Below, one piece after another: positions 42,569 through 51,158 of a DNA stretch of 64,000 nt (positions are counted from its first letter, which is position 1; each line of letters begins with the position of its first letter). The translations under genes were made by a program, and so were the position numbers. Source of the DNA: Mariprofundus aestuarium (GTDB lineage Bacteria; Pseudomonadota; Zetaproteobacteria; Mariprofundales; Mariprofundaceae). The DNA is taken from assembly GCF_002795805.1 (NCBI RefSeq), contig NZ_CP018799.1, positions 1,853,001 through 1,917,000 on the forward strand, in the 5' to 3' direction. The notes under the pieces were generated by a model that was not told where the DNA came from, ran no database searches, and saw nothing but the letters and a program-made list of their open reading frames with translations.

Positions 42569-43125
42569 TGGGACACTCCCTCTCGTCGAACCACTTTAAT
42601 GAACGTTAACCATAAGATATATATATCAAACCAGAAAGAGTGTCGGCGAAGGTATTCCATATCCAGCTCAACTTTCGCAGGAATCGGCAGCTCATCGCGC
42701 CCATTCACCTGCGCCCAACCAGTAAGGCCTACTGGCAACACGTGCACCCCTTTTTCGGTTCTTAGTGCAATCAAATCATCTTGATTGAACAACGCTGGGC
42801 GTGGCCCGACAAAGCTCATATCACCCTTAAGTACACACCATACTTGAGGCAGTTCATCCAGGCTCGATTTGCGTAAGAAATCACCGATGGGTGTTAACAT
42901 GCTTTTGGGATCCTGTAATAGATGCGTTGCCACTGCAGGCGTATCCACCTTCATGCTACGAAATTTGGGCATTTGGAAAACTTCGTTATCTCTGCCCACC
43001 CGGGTGGACCAGTACAAAGCTGGACCTCTGGAAGTCGACTTTACCAATAGTGCGACACATAACATGGGAATAGCGGCACAGATAAGCACTATAAATGACA
43101 AGACCAGATCAAAGCCTCTTTTCAC
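42565..43125 (-). CDS. Initiating sugar-phosphate transferase (monotopic PGT)
   Basis: A 186-residue small phosphoglycosyltransferase of the bacterial sugar transferase family (PglC/WbaP catalytic core). One re-entrant hydrophobic helix (FDLVLSFIVLICAAIPML) is followed by the core with KFRSMKVD, the catalytic-type SLDELPQVW Asp-Glu pair, GDMSFVGPRP and GLTGWAQVNGRD. It transfers a sugar-1-phosphate to undecaprenyl phosphate to start each glycan unit. GTG 43125 fits the GAGGG six bases upstream better than TTG 43131. With the adjacent reductase and WbpM-type dehydratase, QuiNAc-1-P is a plausible first sugar, by inference. Confidence 0.9.
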   Translation of the reverse strand: MKRGFDLVLSFIVLICAAIPMLCVALLVKSTSRGPALYWSTRVGRDNEVFQMPKFRSMKVDTPAVATHLLQDPKSMLTPIGDFLRKSSLDELPQVWCVLKGDMSFVGPRPALFNQDDLIALRTEKGVHVLPVGLTGWAQVNGRDELPIPAKVELDMEYLRRHSFWFDIYILWLTFIKVVRREGVSH

Positions 43126-44066
43126 TTCCAACCCTCAACAGTCTTCTTGAGCTGCTCATCCATATTTATCACGGGGTTCCAGCGTAAAAGGTTCCTGGCT
43201 TTAGAGCTATCTATCTGCAACGATCCAAACAAACGGTCTGCAATATCCTTTTTACCTAATAGAGATGCTACAAAACACATCAATCCCACTGGCACAGGAA
43301 TCAAGCGTGCTTGCTTTCCAAAGGCTCTTGCCGCTTTCTTCAACAGATCGGTTGTAGAGACATCTTCACCATCAGAAATAAGAAACACCTCATTGGATGC
43401 CTTGGGGTGATCAATGCAATGAATAATAAAACTGACCAGATTATCCAAAGCAATCAGGCTACGCCTGTTTTTCACAGCTCCTAATGGCAGCGGCACACCT
43501 TTTTGCACCCACTGAATCATTCTCAAAAAATTCGCCTTCACGCCGGGTCCGTAAATCAACGGAGGGCGAATTACCACCACCTCCATGCCTGATACTTCGG
43601 CCAAAGCAAACAAACCCTGCTCCGCCTCCCATTTCGACAAACCATAGGGGTCGTTGGTACTGATGACATCATCAGGTGTAAATGGCCTGTCCTCCGTCGA
43701 CTCACCATTCACCTTGATCGAACTGATATAAATAAATCGACTCACACCTGCTTGAGCTGCCTGCCTAGCCAGATTAAGGGTGCCATCCACATTCACCTTG
43801 CGGTACTCAGCCAGAGGGTCACTGCTATCATCAGACATCACATGCACTCGTGCCGCGGTATGAATTACCACATCCACAGATTCAAACGCATTGCCATAAT
43901 CAGTAGAAGCCAGCAAATCACCCATCACGACTTGCTCAACATGGCCTGCTAACTTTGTTGTTGGTTGACGCAGACCAGCAACCACACTCTGACCTGAAGC
44001 CACACTTAACTGGTGAACCACAGCACTACCAACAAAACCAGTCGATCCGGTAACCAATACCTTCAT
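43122..44066 (-). CDS. NAD-dependent epimerase/reductase (WbpV/WreQ-like)
   Basis: A 314-residue extended SDR enzyme with N-terminal VTGSTGFVGSAVV and the catalytic Y-x-x-x-K in DPYGLSKWEAEQ. It is most like the 4-keto reductases (WbpV, WreQ) that convert UDP-4-keto-6-deoxy-GlcNAc to UDP-QuiNAc, or else a UDP-hexose 4-epimerase; the two cannot be separated by eye. ATG 44066 has GGAG seven bases upstream and overlaps the upstream gene by four bases. Its stop overlaps the PGT start. WbpM at 39100 would supply its substrate. Confidence 0.82.
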   Translation of the reverse strand: MKVLVTGSTGFVGSAVVHQLSVASGQSVVAGLRQPTTKLAGHVEQVVMGDLLASTDYGNAFESVDVVIHTAARVHVMSDDSSDPLAEYRKVNVDGTLNLARQAAQAGVSRFIYISSIKVNGESTEDRPFTPDDVISTNDPYGLSKWEAEQGLFALAEVSGMEVVVIRPPLIYGPGVKANFLRMIQWVQKGVPLPLGAVKNRRSLIALDNLVSFIIHCIDHPKASNEVFLISDGEDVSTTDLLKKAARAFGKQARLIPVPVGLMCFVASLLGKKDIADRLFGSLQIDSSKARNLLRWNPVINMDEQLKKTVEGWK

Positions 44067-45292
44067 TGGTTTTCTCCACAACTGGAGCGCATCCATTCTT
44101 CCAACTGATTCACCAACATATCACGATCAAAATTTTTCTTATAATAGCGATGCGCTGAAAGCCCCATCTCATCGCGTTCAGCATCACTCAGCTGACTCAT
44201 CTTCAGTACCGCTTGGGCAAGACCCTTTGCATCACCTGAGGCAACACAGTAACCAGCCCCACTCTCAAGAACAACCTTTGCCCCGGTACCATTTAAAGCA
44301 CCAATAACTGGCCTTCCACAGGCTAAATATGACTGTACTTTTGATGGAATAGTCGTTGCCATCACAGGGTCATCTCTCAGCGTGACGAGCAGAGCATCGG
44401 CAAGTGAAAAATATGCAGACATCATTTCCATGGGGCGACTACCTAAAAGGTACACCTTATCCAACTGCTTATTATCAACTTCACTCTGCAACCAGCCCCG
44501 CCTGCGGCCATCCCCCAAAAACACCCAATGAATATTCTCTTCTTTCAATAGCTCTGCTGCACTTACAATGGTGTCCAGAGACTGCGCTGCTCCCAGGTTA
44601 CCAGCAAACATCATCACGAACCCTGCGCTTGGTATCTCTAAACGCTCTTCTGCCGATGGCTCCAATTCTTTAGGCTGATAAAGTGACTCTGCCCAATTAG
44701 GGAAATATTTAATTTTCTCTCTTTCTGCCCCTGCTGCTACTGCAGGCTCAACAAAACCCTGAGATTGAACAAGAATACGATCACAGCCCTGATAAATCTT
44801 TTTCACCATGAGCCCTACAGCTGACAAAATCCGTGGTGACTTTACCGCACCTGTGGCAAAAAGCGTTTCTGGCCACAAATCCTGTACCCAGAAGAACATC
44901 GGAGCATTCTTCAAACGACTCATTAAGATTGCTGGTATACCAACTGTTACGGGTGAAACTTCATAGGTGAAAATAACCTCAAAAGGCTGTTTACGTAGCA
45001 GCCAGGGCGCCAGCAAACATGCAAAAAATACAAATGAACAATAATTCAACACCAATTGCCATGATCTGCTTTCACGCCTTACAAAAAGAGGGACACGAAC
45101 AATGGGAATGGTCTGCATGGTCTCACGTCGGTTTTTCCACCAAGAATAACCATCATAGAGTTTTCCAGCTGGATAGTTAGGCATACCTGTAAGAACTGTG
45201 ACCTCGTGACCTTTATCTTTCAAAGCAATTGCAAGATCGGTAATACGAAAGTTCTCTGGCCAGAAATATTGGGTTACAATGAGAATACGCAA
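44063..45292 (-). CDS. wbuB: WbuB-like glycosyltransferase family 4
   Basis: A 409-residue GT-B enzyme beginning MRILIVTQYFWPENFRITDLA, with GMPNYPAGKLYDGY, the typical WbuB start. The C-terminal nucleotide-sugar site includes AGNLGAAQSLDTI, FLGDGRRR and the E-x7-E-like TIPSKVQSYLACGRPVIGA. WbuB enzymes transfer N-acetyl-L-fucosamine, which agrees with the three FucNAc-synthesis genes immediately upstream. The only start fitting the conserved N-terminus is TTG 45292, with a weak Shine-Dalgarno site. Confidence 0.87.
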   Translation of the reverse strand: MRILIVTQYFWPENFRITDLAIALKDKGHEVTVLTGMPNYPAGKLYDGYSWWKNRRETMQTIPIVRVPLFVRRESRSWQLVLNYCSFVFFACLLAPWLLRKQPFEVIFTYEVSPVTVGIPAILMSRLKNAPMFFWVQDLWPETLFATGAVKSPRILSAVGLMVKKIYQGCDRILVQSQGFVEPAVAAGAEREKIKYFPNWAESLYQPKELEPSAEERLEIPSAGFVMMFAGNLGAAQSLDTIVSAAELLKEENIHWVFLGDGRRRGWLQSEVDNKQLDKVYLLGSRPMEMMSAYFSLADALLVTLRDDPVMATTIPSKVQSYLACGRPVIGALNGTGAKVVLESGAGYCVASGDAKGLAQAVLKMSQLSDAERDEMGLSAHRYYKKNFDRDMLVNQLEEWMRSSCGENQ

Positions 45293-45301
45293 TGTATGTT
45301 C

Positions 45302-46159
45302 TTACAGTGAATACTGCACATATAGATCAGGATGCTTTCTCATAAAATTTACCATATCACGCACCATTACATCATAGTCGGGAATTGGTTCATCAAGTTC
45401 CTGTCGCGTATCAACCAACGTCTTATTGGTGACTTTACCATCCACTGCTTCAATCGGTATATCTTTCTTGGTGTATTTCTTAAACAACATCAAAAGATCA
45501 TATTTGTTAATCGCTTTACCATTGGTAACTTGATACAGGCCATGAATATCATTATTGATTACATTTACCACTACTTTGGCTAACTCCAATGTAGTCACAC
45601 CAGACCAAAAGGCCTTGGTATAGCCTTGAATACCCAGAGTCTGTTTTAAAAAGAAGTCAAATAAACCCGTCCCATTTGATTTGATTTCAGGACCGATAAT
45701 GGATGTGCGAATCGTTAAATCCTTCTCGTTAATCACTTCGCCCAAGGCTTTTGTTCGCGCATAGGTATCGTCACCATCGCGAAATGCATTTTCAACATAT
45801 TTCCCCTCAACCCCTGAAAACACGCAATCGGTACTAATATGAATCAGTTTATAATGAAGCTTACTCCCTAACTCAGAAAGGAGATGTGGCAAATAACTAT
45901 TGATAAGAATTGCTGATGAAACTTGCTCTTTTGATTGCGCAACAAGAACACCGATACAGTTAATCACATACTGAGGTTTTACATCCGCTAAATATTCACC
46001 CAGTCGATTGAAGTCGGTAACATCTAAATCCTGGTCGACAAATTCTCCAGGTTCACGAGCAACCCCAAAGACTTCAAATGATTCCTCTTCCCTTAAGGTC
46101 ATTGTCATCACATGACCTGCCATGCCCCTTGAGCCAAGAACAACAATTTTCTTTTTCAT
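45302..46159 (-). CDS. fnlB: UDP-FucNAc pathway reductase (FnlB/WbjC-like)
   Basis: A 285-residue RmlD-like SDR with VLGSRGMAGHVMTMTL, INCIGVLVAQSKEQ and DCVFSGVEGKYVE, then YARTKALGEV as the YxxxK site. WbjC/FnlB performs epimerisation and reduction of UDP-6-deoxy-4-keto intermediates in UDP-N-acetyl-L-fucosamine synthesis. Placement with FnlA- and FnlC-type genes supports this over dTDP-rhamnose synthesis. ATG 46159 has AAGGA five bases upstream; the gene is AT-richer than the housekeeping region. Confidence 0.88.
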   Translation of the reverse strand: MKKKIVVLGSRGMAGHVMTMTLREEESFEVFGVAREPGEFVDQDLDVTDFNRLGEYLADVKPQYVINCIGVLVAQSKEQVSSAILINSYLPHLLSELGSKLHYKLIHISTDCVFSGVEGKYVENAFRDGDDTYARTKALGEVINEKDLTIRTSIIGPEIKSNGTGLFDFFLKQTLGIQGYTKAFWSGVTTLELAKVVVNVINNDIHGLYQVTNGKAINKYDLLMLFKKYTKKDIPIEAVDGKVTNKTLVDTRQELDEPIPDYDVMVRDMVNFMRKHPDLYVQYSL

Positions 46160-46160
46160 A

Positions 46161-47288
46161 TTAGTCCTTCTTCCAAACAACACGGTTAACATAGTCTGTA
46201 TAAGAGAGGATAATCCGCAGTACCTTCTTTGATACATTATCCACATCGTAGTCAGCTACTACTTTCATCACACGCTGCCTGACATTATGTTGCGTTGTGA
46301 CAACATCAATTGCTTCTATGATGCGCTCTTTATTCAATCCAGACATAATGAGGGTACCCTCATCCATACCTTCAGGACGCTCATGTGCCTGCCTGATTGT
46401 GATTGCCGGCAAATTTAACAACGAGCCCTCTTCTGCGATCGTACCACTATCAGAAATCACGCAAAATGCTTCCATTTGCAATTTATTATACTCATGAAAA
46501 CCATAAGGCTTGGAAAAACGAATCAGCTCATTACTGGATTCATAATCCATAGCTTCGAGTTTCTTCCTGGTTCGTGGATGGGTTGAAATGATGATAGGCA
46601 TGCCATAGACCTCGGACATCATATCAATCGACTCCAACAGGTCAGAAAAGTTCTTCTCAGAATCCACGTTTTCTTCTCGGTGAACACTCATCAGTATATA
46701 TTTTTTCGCTTCCAGACCTTCCTTCTGCAAAATGTCTGAAGCCTGGATTTCATCCATATTCGCATTCAACACTTCCAGCATGGATGAGCCTGTCTTAATG
46801 ATTGTTTCTGGGCGAATACCTTCAGAGATCAGATAATCCCTCGCTTGTTCTGAAAGCGGCATATTGATATCACTCAAATGGTCGACAATTTTCCGATTGA
46901 TCTCTTCGGGAACTCGCTGATCAAAACAACGATTTCCTGCTTCCATATGAAAAATAGGTACTTTTCTTTTCTTCGCAGGAATGACCGACAAACAGCTATT
47001 TGTATCACCATAAAGGAGAATAGCATCCGGTTGCTCATCAGCAATCACTTTGTCTGCTTTGGCAATAATATCACCGATTGTCTCCGAGGCCGTACCTTTC
47101 ATAGCCTCTAGGAAAAAATCAGGTCGACGCACACCCAGTTGCTCAAAGAATATTTCATTCAACTCATAATCGTAATTTTGCCCTGTATGGACAACAACAT
47201 GATTCGTATGCCTATCAAGCACTTTCATCACTTCACTAAGCTTAATGATCTCAGGGCGCGTGCCCACGATAGTCATGACTTTAATCAT
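46161..47288 (-). CDS. fnlC: UDP-HexNAc 2-epimerase (FnlC/WbjD-like)
   Basis: A 375-residue non-hydrolysing 2-epimerase of the WecB/WbjD family, with VGTRPEIIKLSEVM, HTGQNYDYELNEIFF, LLYGDTNSCL, HMEAGNRCFDQRVPEEINRKI and SDSGTIAEEGSLL. WbjD/FnlC makes the last step to UDP-L-FucNAc. The NYDYELNEIFFEQL signature and the neighbourhood favour this over UDP-ManNAc synthesis. ATG 47288 has GGAG upstream; GTG 47300 is an alternative. Confidence 0.9.
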   Translation of the reverse strand: MIKVMTIVGTRPEIIKLSEVMKVLDRHTNHVVVHTGQNYDYELNEIFFEQLGVRRPDFFLEAMKGTASETIGDIIAKADKVIADEQPDAILLYGDTNSCLSVIPAKKRKVPIFHMEAGNRCFDQRVPEEINRKIVDHLSDINMPLSEQARDYLISEGIRPETIIKTGSSMLEVLNANMDEIQASDILQKEGLEAKKYILMSVHREENVDSEKNFSDLLESIDMMSEVYGMPIIISTHPRTRKKLEAMDYESSNELIRFSKPYGFHEYNKLQMEAFCVISDSGTIAEEGSLLNLPAITIRQAHERPEGMDEGTLIMSGLNKERIIEAIDVVTTQHNVRQRVMKVVADYDVDNVSKKVLRIILSYTDYVNRVVWKKD

Positions 47289-47302
47289 TTTTTTCTCCAC
47301 GT

Positions 47303-48322
47303 TCAGGCAAACTCTTTAATGTCTTTCTCGATCTCACGCAGCTCTAATAGCATCTGACGTAATTCGTCCTCTGACAGCTGAACCGTGTTATGGGAGTGAT
47401 ATTCATCAGCTTGCGTCACCACATTCTCACCCTCTTCAAAATATTTTGAATAATTCAAATCACGAGTATCTGCGGGGATGCGGTAATAATCACCCATATC
47501 AACAGCATGAACCATCTCTTCTCTGGTCAATAATGCCTCATAAAGCTTCTCACCATGTCGGGTGCCGATGACCTTCACCTTATGCTCCGGTCTATTTAAC
47601 AACTTCTTCACTGTATCCGCTAAAAGACCAATAGTTGCGGCAGGAGCCTTCTGCACAAAAATATCGCCATTGTGTCCATGTTCAAAAGCAAAAAGCACAA
47701 GCTCCACAGCCTGATCAAGGCTCATCATAAAACGCGTCATGGCAGGATCTGTAATCGTAATCTCTTTACCAGTGCGGATTTGCTCAATAAACAGAGGGAT
47801 CACCGAACCACGGGAGGCCATAACATTGCCATAACGGGTGCAGGCAATCATTGTATCTTCATCATTAAGGTTACGGGACTTGGCTACCACCACCTTTTCC
47901 ATCATCGCCTTTGAAACACCCATCGCATTGATCGGATAAACAGCCTTATCCGTGCTCAATACAATGACCTTTTTCACTTTGGCATTAATCGCACAATTAA
48001 GCACATTCTCAGTGCCGATGATATTCGTCTTCACCGCTTGCATAGGATAAAACTCACACGATGGAACCTGCTTCAAGGCTGCCGCATGAAATACATAATC
48101 CACACCGCGCATGGCATCAGTAATCGAGTTCACATCACGTACATCGCCAATATAAAATTTAAGTTTCGGATGATTATATAACTTGCGCATATCATCTTGC
48201 TTCTTTTCATCGCGCGAAAAAATTCGAATTTCATCAACATTGGTGCTTAGAAAACGACGCAGCACTGCATTACCAAACGAGCCTGTTCCACCAGTTATTA
48301 ATAAGGTTTTATCTTTAAACAT
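47303..48322 (-). CDS. fnlA: UDP-GlcNAc 4,6-dehydratase/5-epimerase (FnlA/WbjB-like)
   Basis: A 339-residue SDR enzyme with ITGGTGSFGNAVLRRFL, DVRDVNSI, HAAALKQVPSCEF and the Ser-Asp-Lys active site LSTDKAVYPINAMGVSKAMMEKV. It is the first enzyme of UDP-L-FucNAc synthesis (the CapE/FnlA/WbjB group). GGAG lies five bases before ATG 48322. The FnlA-FnlC-FnlB-WbuB order in one direction is a recognisable cassette. It shares ancestry with the WbpM-type enzyme at 39100 but lacks membrane helices. Confidence 0.92.
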   Translation of the reverse strand: MFKDKTLLITGGTGSFGNAVLRRFLSTNVDEIRIFSRDEKKQDDMRKLYNHPKLKFYIGDVRDVNSITDAMRGVDYVFHAAALKQVPSCEFYPMQAVKTNIIGTENVLNCAINAKVKKVIVLSTDKAVYPINAMGVSKAMMEKVVVAKSRNLNDEDTMIACTRYGNVMASRGSVIPLFIEQIRTGKEITITDPAMTRFMMSLDQAVELVLFAFEHGHNGDIFVQKAPAATIGLLADTVKKLLNRPEHKVKVIGTRHGEKLYEALLTREEMVHAVDMGDYYRIPADTRDLNYSKYFEEGENVVTQADEYHSHNTVQLSEDELRQMLLELREIEKDIKEFA

Positions 48323-48355
48323 ACATTCTCCATTATTCTATGATACCGCAAGGAG

Positions 48356-48496
48356 TCATAGAGGCTGCTCTCTCAAATAATTACGAAACAATGCCAAGTT
48401 CCTACGAGCAGCAATATCCCAAATATAAGTTGTAAAAGCTAATTGCCACCCTTTAGCGCCCATTTTTTTCGCGCAGAACTGAATCAAACATAAGTT
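48356..48496 (-). pseudogene. Remnant of a family 4 glycosyltransferase C-terminus
   Basis: Between two intact genes, the minus strand carries about 46 open codons ending MGAKGWQLAFTTYIWDIAAR and then RNYLREQPL before TGA at 48356. The M-G-x-K-G ... T-Y-x-W-D-x-A-A pattern is typical of the C-terminal helix of GT4 enzymes. No catalytic part or start is present and a stop lies just upstream, so this is read as the debris of a lost gene. The attribution rests on a short match. Confidence 0.45.
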
Positions 48497-48520
48497 CAGA
48501 AATAACTACGACAAGAACCT

Positions 48521-49564
48521 TCAATCTGCTTCACTCCTCCTGAAAACCTGACGCAAAAACTCGCCAGCACTAAGCAGATCAACGCTCAATGATGCCGGTT
48601 GAAATGAAAATCGGCTAACAGCATCCGCAATTGAGTGAGAAGAGAGAGCGTCAAAATGATCAGTCGCCCAGATCACATCCGTAACATAACTCGAATTACT
48701 GGCCAGAATGGGCAGTCCAACTGTTGCAGCCTCTACCAAAGGTAAACCAAACGATTCAAAAAGTGACGGATAAATTACAGCTGCAGATTGCCTATACAAA
48801 CGCTGAACCTCATCATGGGAACACTCTCCAATTATTGCAACATTCAAACCATATTCTTCAGCTTCAGCAGATATCCACGTACATAAATCGGGGGATCGTT
48901 TTGCATCCAGTGTAAGGCACAAACTCGGGAAAATTCTTTTCTCGGCAAGTATGGTCCATGCCTCAATCAGCCTTTTATGATTTTTATGCGGCTCTCCAGA
49001 AGCCACGTAGAGAAAGTCATACCGCCTTCTATGGTCCGCTTTAGGTAGCTCGACTTCAGCCGTAGCAGCTGTAAATGGAAAAACTTCAGCATCTACATAC
49101 AGTGACTTTCTAATCAGCTGCTTCATCGTTGGCGTCTGAACAATAAAGCGGCTCACATAACGGGACCTTGATCGCAACCACCATCGCTCAATCATCAATC
49201 GAATACGTACCGGTAAGCCAAAAGATCCTAAAGACACTTCATCAATCAGATAACGGTTCTGCACAAACACCTGCTGGTATCCCTTATGCGCAAATAGTGG
49301 CGGCAAATTCCCCATGCATAACAGCAGCGTATCGGCCAAAATAAGATTGGACAGCCTCCACTCAAATACCAGTCTTGAAAACAGCGTTGCTTTTACGCGA
49401 TACACCTCTCCCGCCAATTTAACCCCATCGGGCAAACGCATGCGATCATCAAGCACAAAGACAACATCATCAGCACCCTGCAATGCCTCCAGCACAGGAA
49501 GCAGTAAAACCTTTCCTCCGCCCTGATGTATATTGGGGGCATACAGAAGTCGTCTGGAATTCAC
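48521..49564 (-). CDS. Family 4 glycosyltransferase
   Basis: A 347-residue GT-B enzyme. The N-terminus is LLYAPNIHQGGGKVLLLPVLEAL and the donor domain has FLYVASGEPHKNHKRLIEAW, IIGECSHDEVQRLYRQ and YPSLFESFGLPLVEAATVGLPILASN, the classic GT4 E-x7-E motif. GTG 49564 overlaps the upstream methyltransferase stop (GTGA). Donor and acceptor are unknown. It probably adds one sugar of the repeat unit in the cytoplasm. Confidence 0.88.
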   Translation of the reverse strand: MNSRRLLYAPNIHQGGGKVLLLPVLEALQGADDVVFVLDDRMRLPDGVKLAGEVYRVKATLFSRLVFEWRLSNLILADTLLLCMGNLPPLFAHKGYQQVFVQNRYLIDEVSLGSFGLPVRIRLMIERWWLRSRSRYVSRFIVQTPTMKQLIRKSLYVDAEVFPFTAATAEVELPKADHRRRYDFLYVASGEPHKNHKRLIEAWTILAEKRIFPSLCLTLDAKRSPDLCTWISAEAEEYGLNVAIIGECSHDEVQRLYRQSAAVIYPSLFESFGLPLVEAATVGLPILASNSSYVTDVIWATDHFDALSSHSIADAVSRFSFQPASLSVDLLSAGEFLRQVFRRSEAD

Positions 49565-50265
49565 CGCGGCTTGGCCAGTACCATCAAGGTTTCACCACCT
49601 AATAGACGAACACCGAAATCCTTGTTTAAAGCATAGGCTATACGTCTCGGGATTTGAGCCAGCTTGGTTTTCCACCCGGGTTGAGGTGTATTAAATGCTG
49701 CACCTGTATACCGGCTTTTGATAACCTCAAACCCACATTCACTGAGTAACTCAAGCGCCAAGCCCTTGGTGAAATAGTGGATATGACCCACTTTTCTCCT
49801 GACATGCAGTAGAGGTGACTCGCGAAGGACTGAAACTGATGAGAGATCAAGCGGGAAATGAAAGATAAACAATGGAGCCCGGCGCCTAATCTCTAACAAG
49901 AATGCGTGTGGATCAGATACATGTTCAAGAACATCAAGCAACAGGATTATATCATGTGAACCATCTGACTGAAGAAAGTCTCCAACATGAAAGTCAATCT
50001 TTAAACTATCATGTTCTTCCCAAAAAGGCTGAGCTCCTGGAGAAATATCATAACCGGACAGCGACACGCCAGGAAGCATATGATGTATGGCCGCAAGGAC
50101 GCCACCGCCTCCGCAACCCACCTCACAAATTGAGCCCGGCTTGCTTGATACTTCCTCAATGAGGGAACAAACATGGGCAGCCTTCCATTGACTATCCTCG
50201 GAATCCCAGCTTGGATTTTGGGACGCATATGTCCCATCAATATATTGCTCTTCTGGATGCTTCAT
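49561..50265 (-). CDS. Class I SAM-dependent methyltransferase
   Basis: A 234-residue Rossmann methyltransferase with SAM motif ICEVGCGGGGVLAAI, the acidic strand LSGYDIS, and LLLDVLEHVSDPHAFL as motif IV. The rest resembles Methyltransf_11/23 families. It may methylate a sugar hydroxyl or the chain end. ATG 50265 overlaps the sulfotransferase stop as TGATG, with GAGG upstream. Confidence 0.87.
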   Translation of the reverse strand: MKHPEEQYIDGTYASQNPSWDSEDSQWKAAHVCSLIEEVSSKPGSICEVGCGGGGVLAAIHHMLPGVSLSGYDISPGAQPFWEEHDSLKIDFHVGDFLQSDGSHDIILLLDVLEHVSDPHAFLLEIRRRAPLFIFHFPLDLSSVSVLRESPLLHVRRKVGHIHYFTKGLALELLSECGFEVIKSRYTGAAFNTPQPGWKTKLAQIPRRIAYALNKDFGVRLLGGETLMVLAKPR

Positions 50266-51158
50266 CAACAAACCTCAGTGCGCCAAGATGCAAACGAACG
50301 GTTCAACAAACGTTCAAGGCTGGCAATATCTTGGTCATACTCTTTTCTCAACAGGTCATATGTTTCTGCATTCATTTCCATTACACTACTAACAGGGCGA
50401 GTGTTCATTTGACGCAGTTTCATACCAACTCGCCTTCTGAACTTGATCGGCAGCACTCTCTTTATTGCAGGCATTCCGAAAGGCCTCCCCATAAGAAACC
50501 TCATTAACAGTTTGCTTTTAGCTTCTCCCGCCTCATTTTTCATTGTGGTGTCGGCAATAGAAATATGTGATTCGACATCCAGAAACATGAATACATCCTC
50601 AAGAGTCTGGGTCACATTCTCCGCCAGTTGATCCTGAGTGATAATTAAAAAATGTTCTTTAGGAAATTGATTAAACCACTTCTCCAGCTGCCTGTAATAG
50701 AGGCCATCGGAGAAGTAACTATACCATGACATAGGCTGTTGACTCAGGCGTTCACTTTCGGCTTCAAGTGCTTGCTCGAAACTAAGAGGCTCCAATCCAA
50801 GACGTACCATATGAAGATAATGGGACCAAGCACGCTTTACCGGATCTCTGAGTAACACGATAAATTTTAATGATTCAGCAGGAAAAAAATGCTTTAACCT
50901 AGGTATGACGATCTCAGGTCGATGCAGGTAAAACGGCGTAGCTTCCCCTATGGCAGAATAACTCTCTGCCCCGGAAAAATAGCTATTCAAATAGAACTCT
51001 TTCCCTTTATTATAAAGTTCATTATCAGTAAAAAACTGAAGCTCTTTCTCCATCGGAAGAAATATTTGGGGATGCTGAGTAAGGTAGTGATGCAATGACG
51101 TGGTCCCAGACTTGGCAGCTCCGATTATCATGAAGTTTGGCATACCAGAACTACTCAT
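50265..51158 (-). CDS. PAPS-dependent sulfotransferase
   Basis: A 297-residue sulfotransferase domain protein. The 5'-phosphosulfate loop is GAAKSGTTSLHHYL, the 3'-phosphate region is LLRDPVKRAWSHYLHMVR, and the catalytic-type histidine lies in the helix after PQIFLP. It is similar to polysaccharide/heparan-type sulfotransferases. A sulfated surface glycan is a reasonable prediction and fits a marine organism. PAPS supply genes are not in the window. ATG 51158 overlaps the upstream acetyltransferase by eight bases. Confidence 0.9.
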   Translation of the reverse strand: MSSSGMPNFMIIGAAKSGTTSLHHYLTQHPQIFLPMEKELQFFTDNELYNKGKEFYLNSYFSGAESYSAIGEATPFYLHRPEIVIPRLKHFFPAESLKFIVLLRDPVKRAWSHYLHMVRLGLEPLSFEQALEAESERLSQQPMSWYSYFSDGLYYRQLEKWFNQFPKEHFLIITQDQLAENVTQTLEDVFMFLDVESHISIADTTMKNEAGEAKSKLLMRFLMGRPFGMPAIKRVLPIKFRRRVGMKLRQMNTRPVSSVMEMNAETYDLLRKEYDQDIASLERLLNRSFASWRTEVC

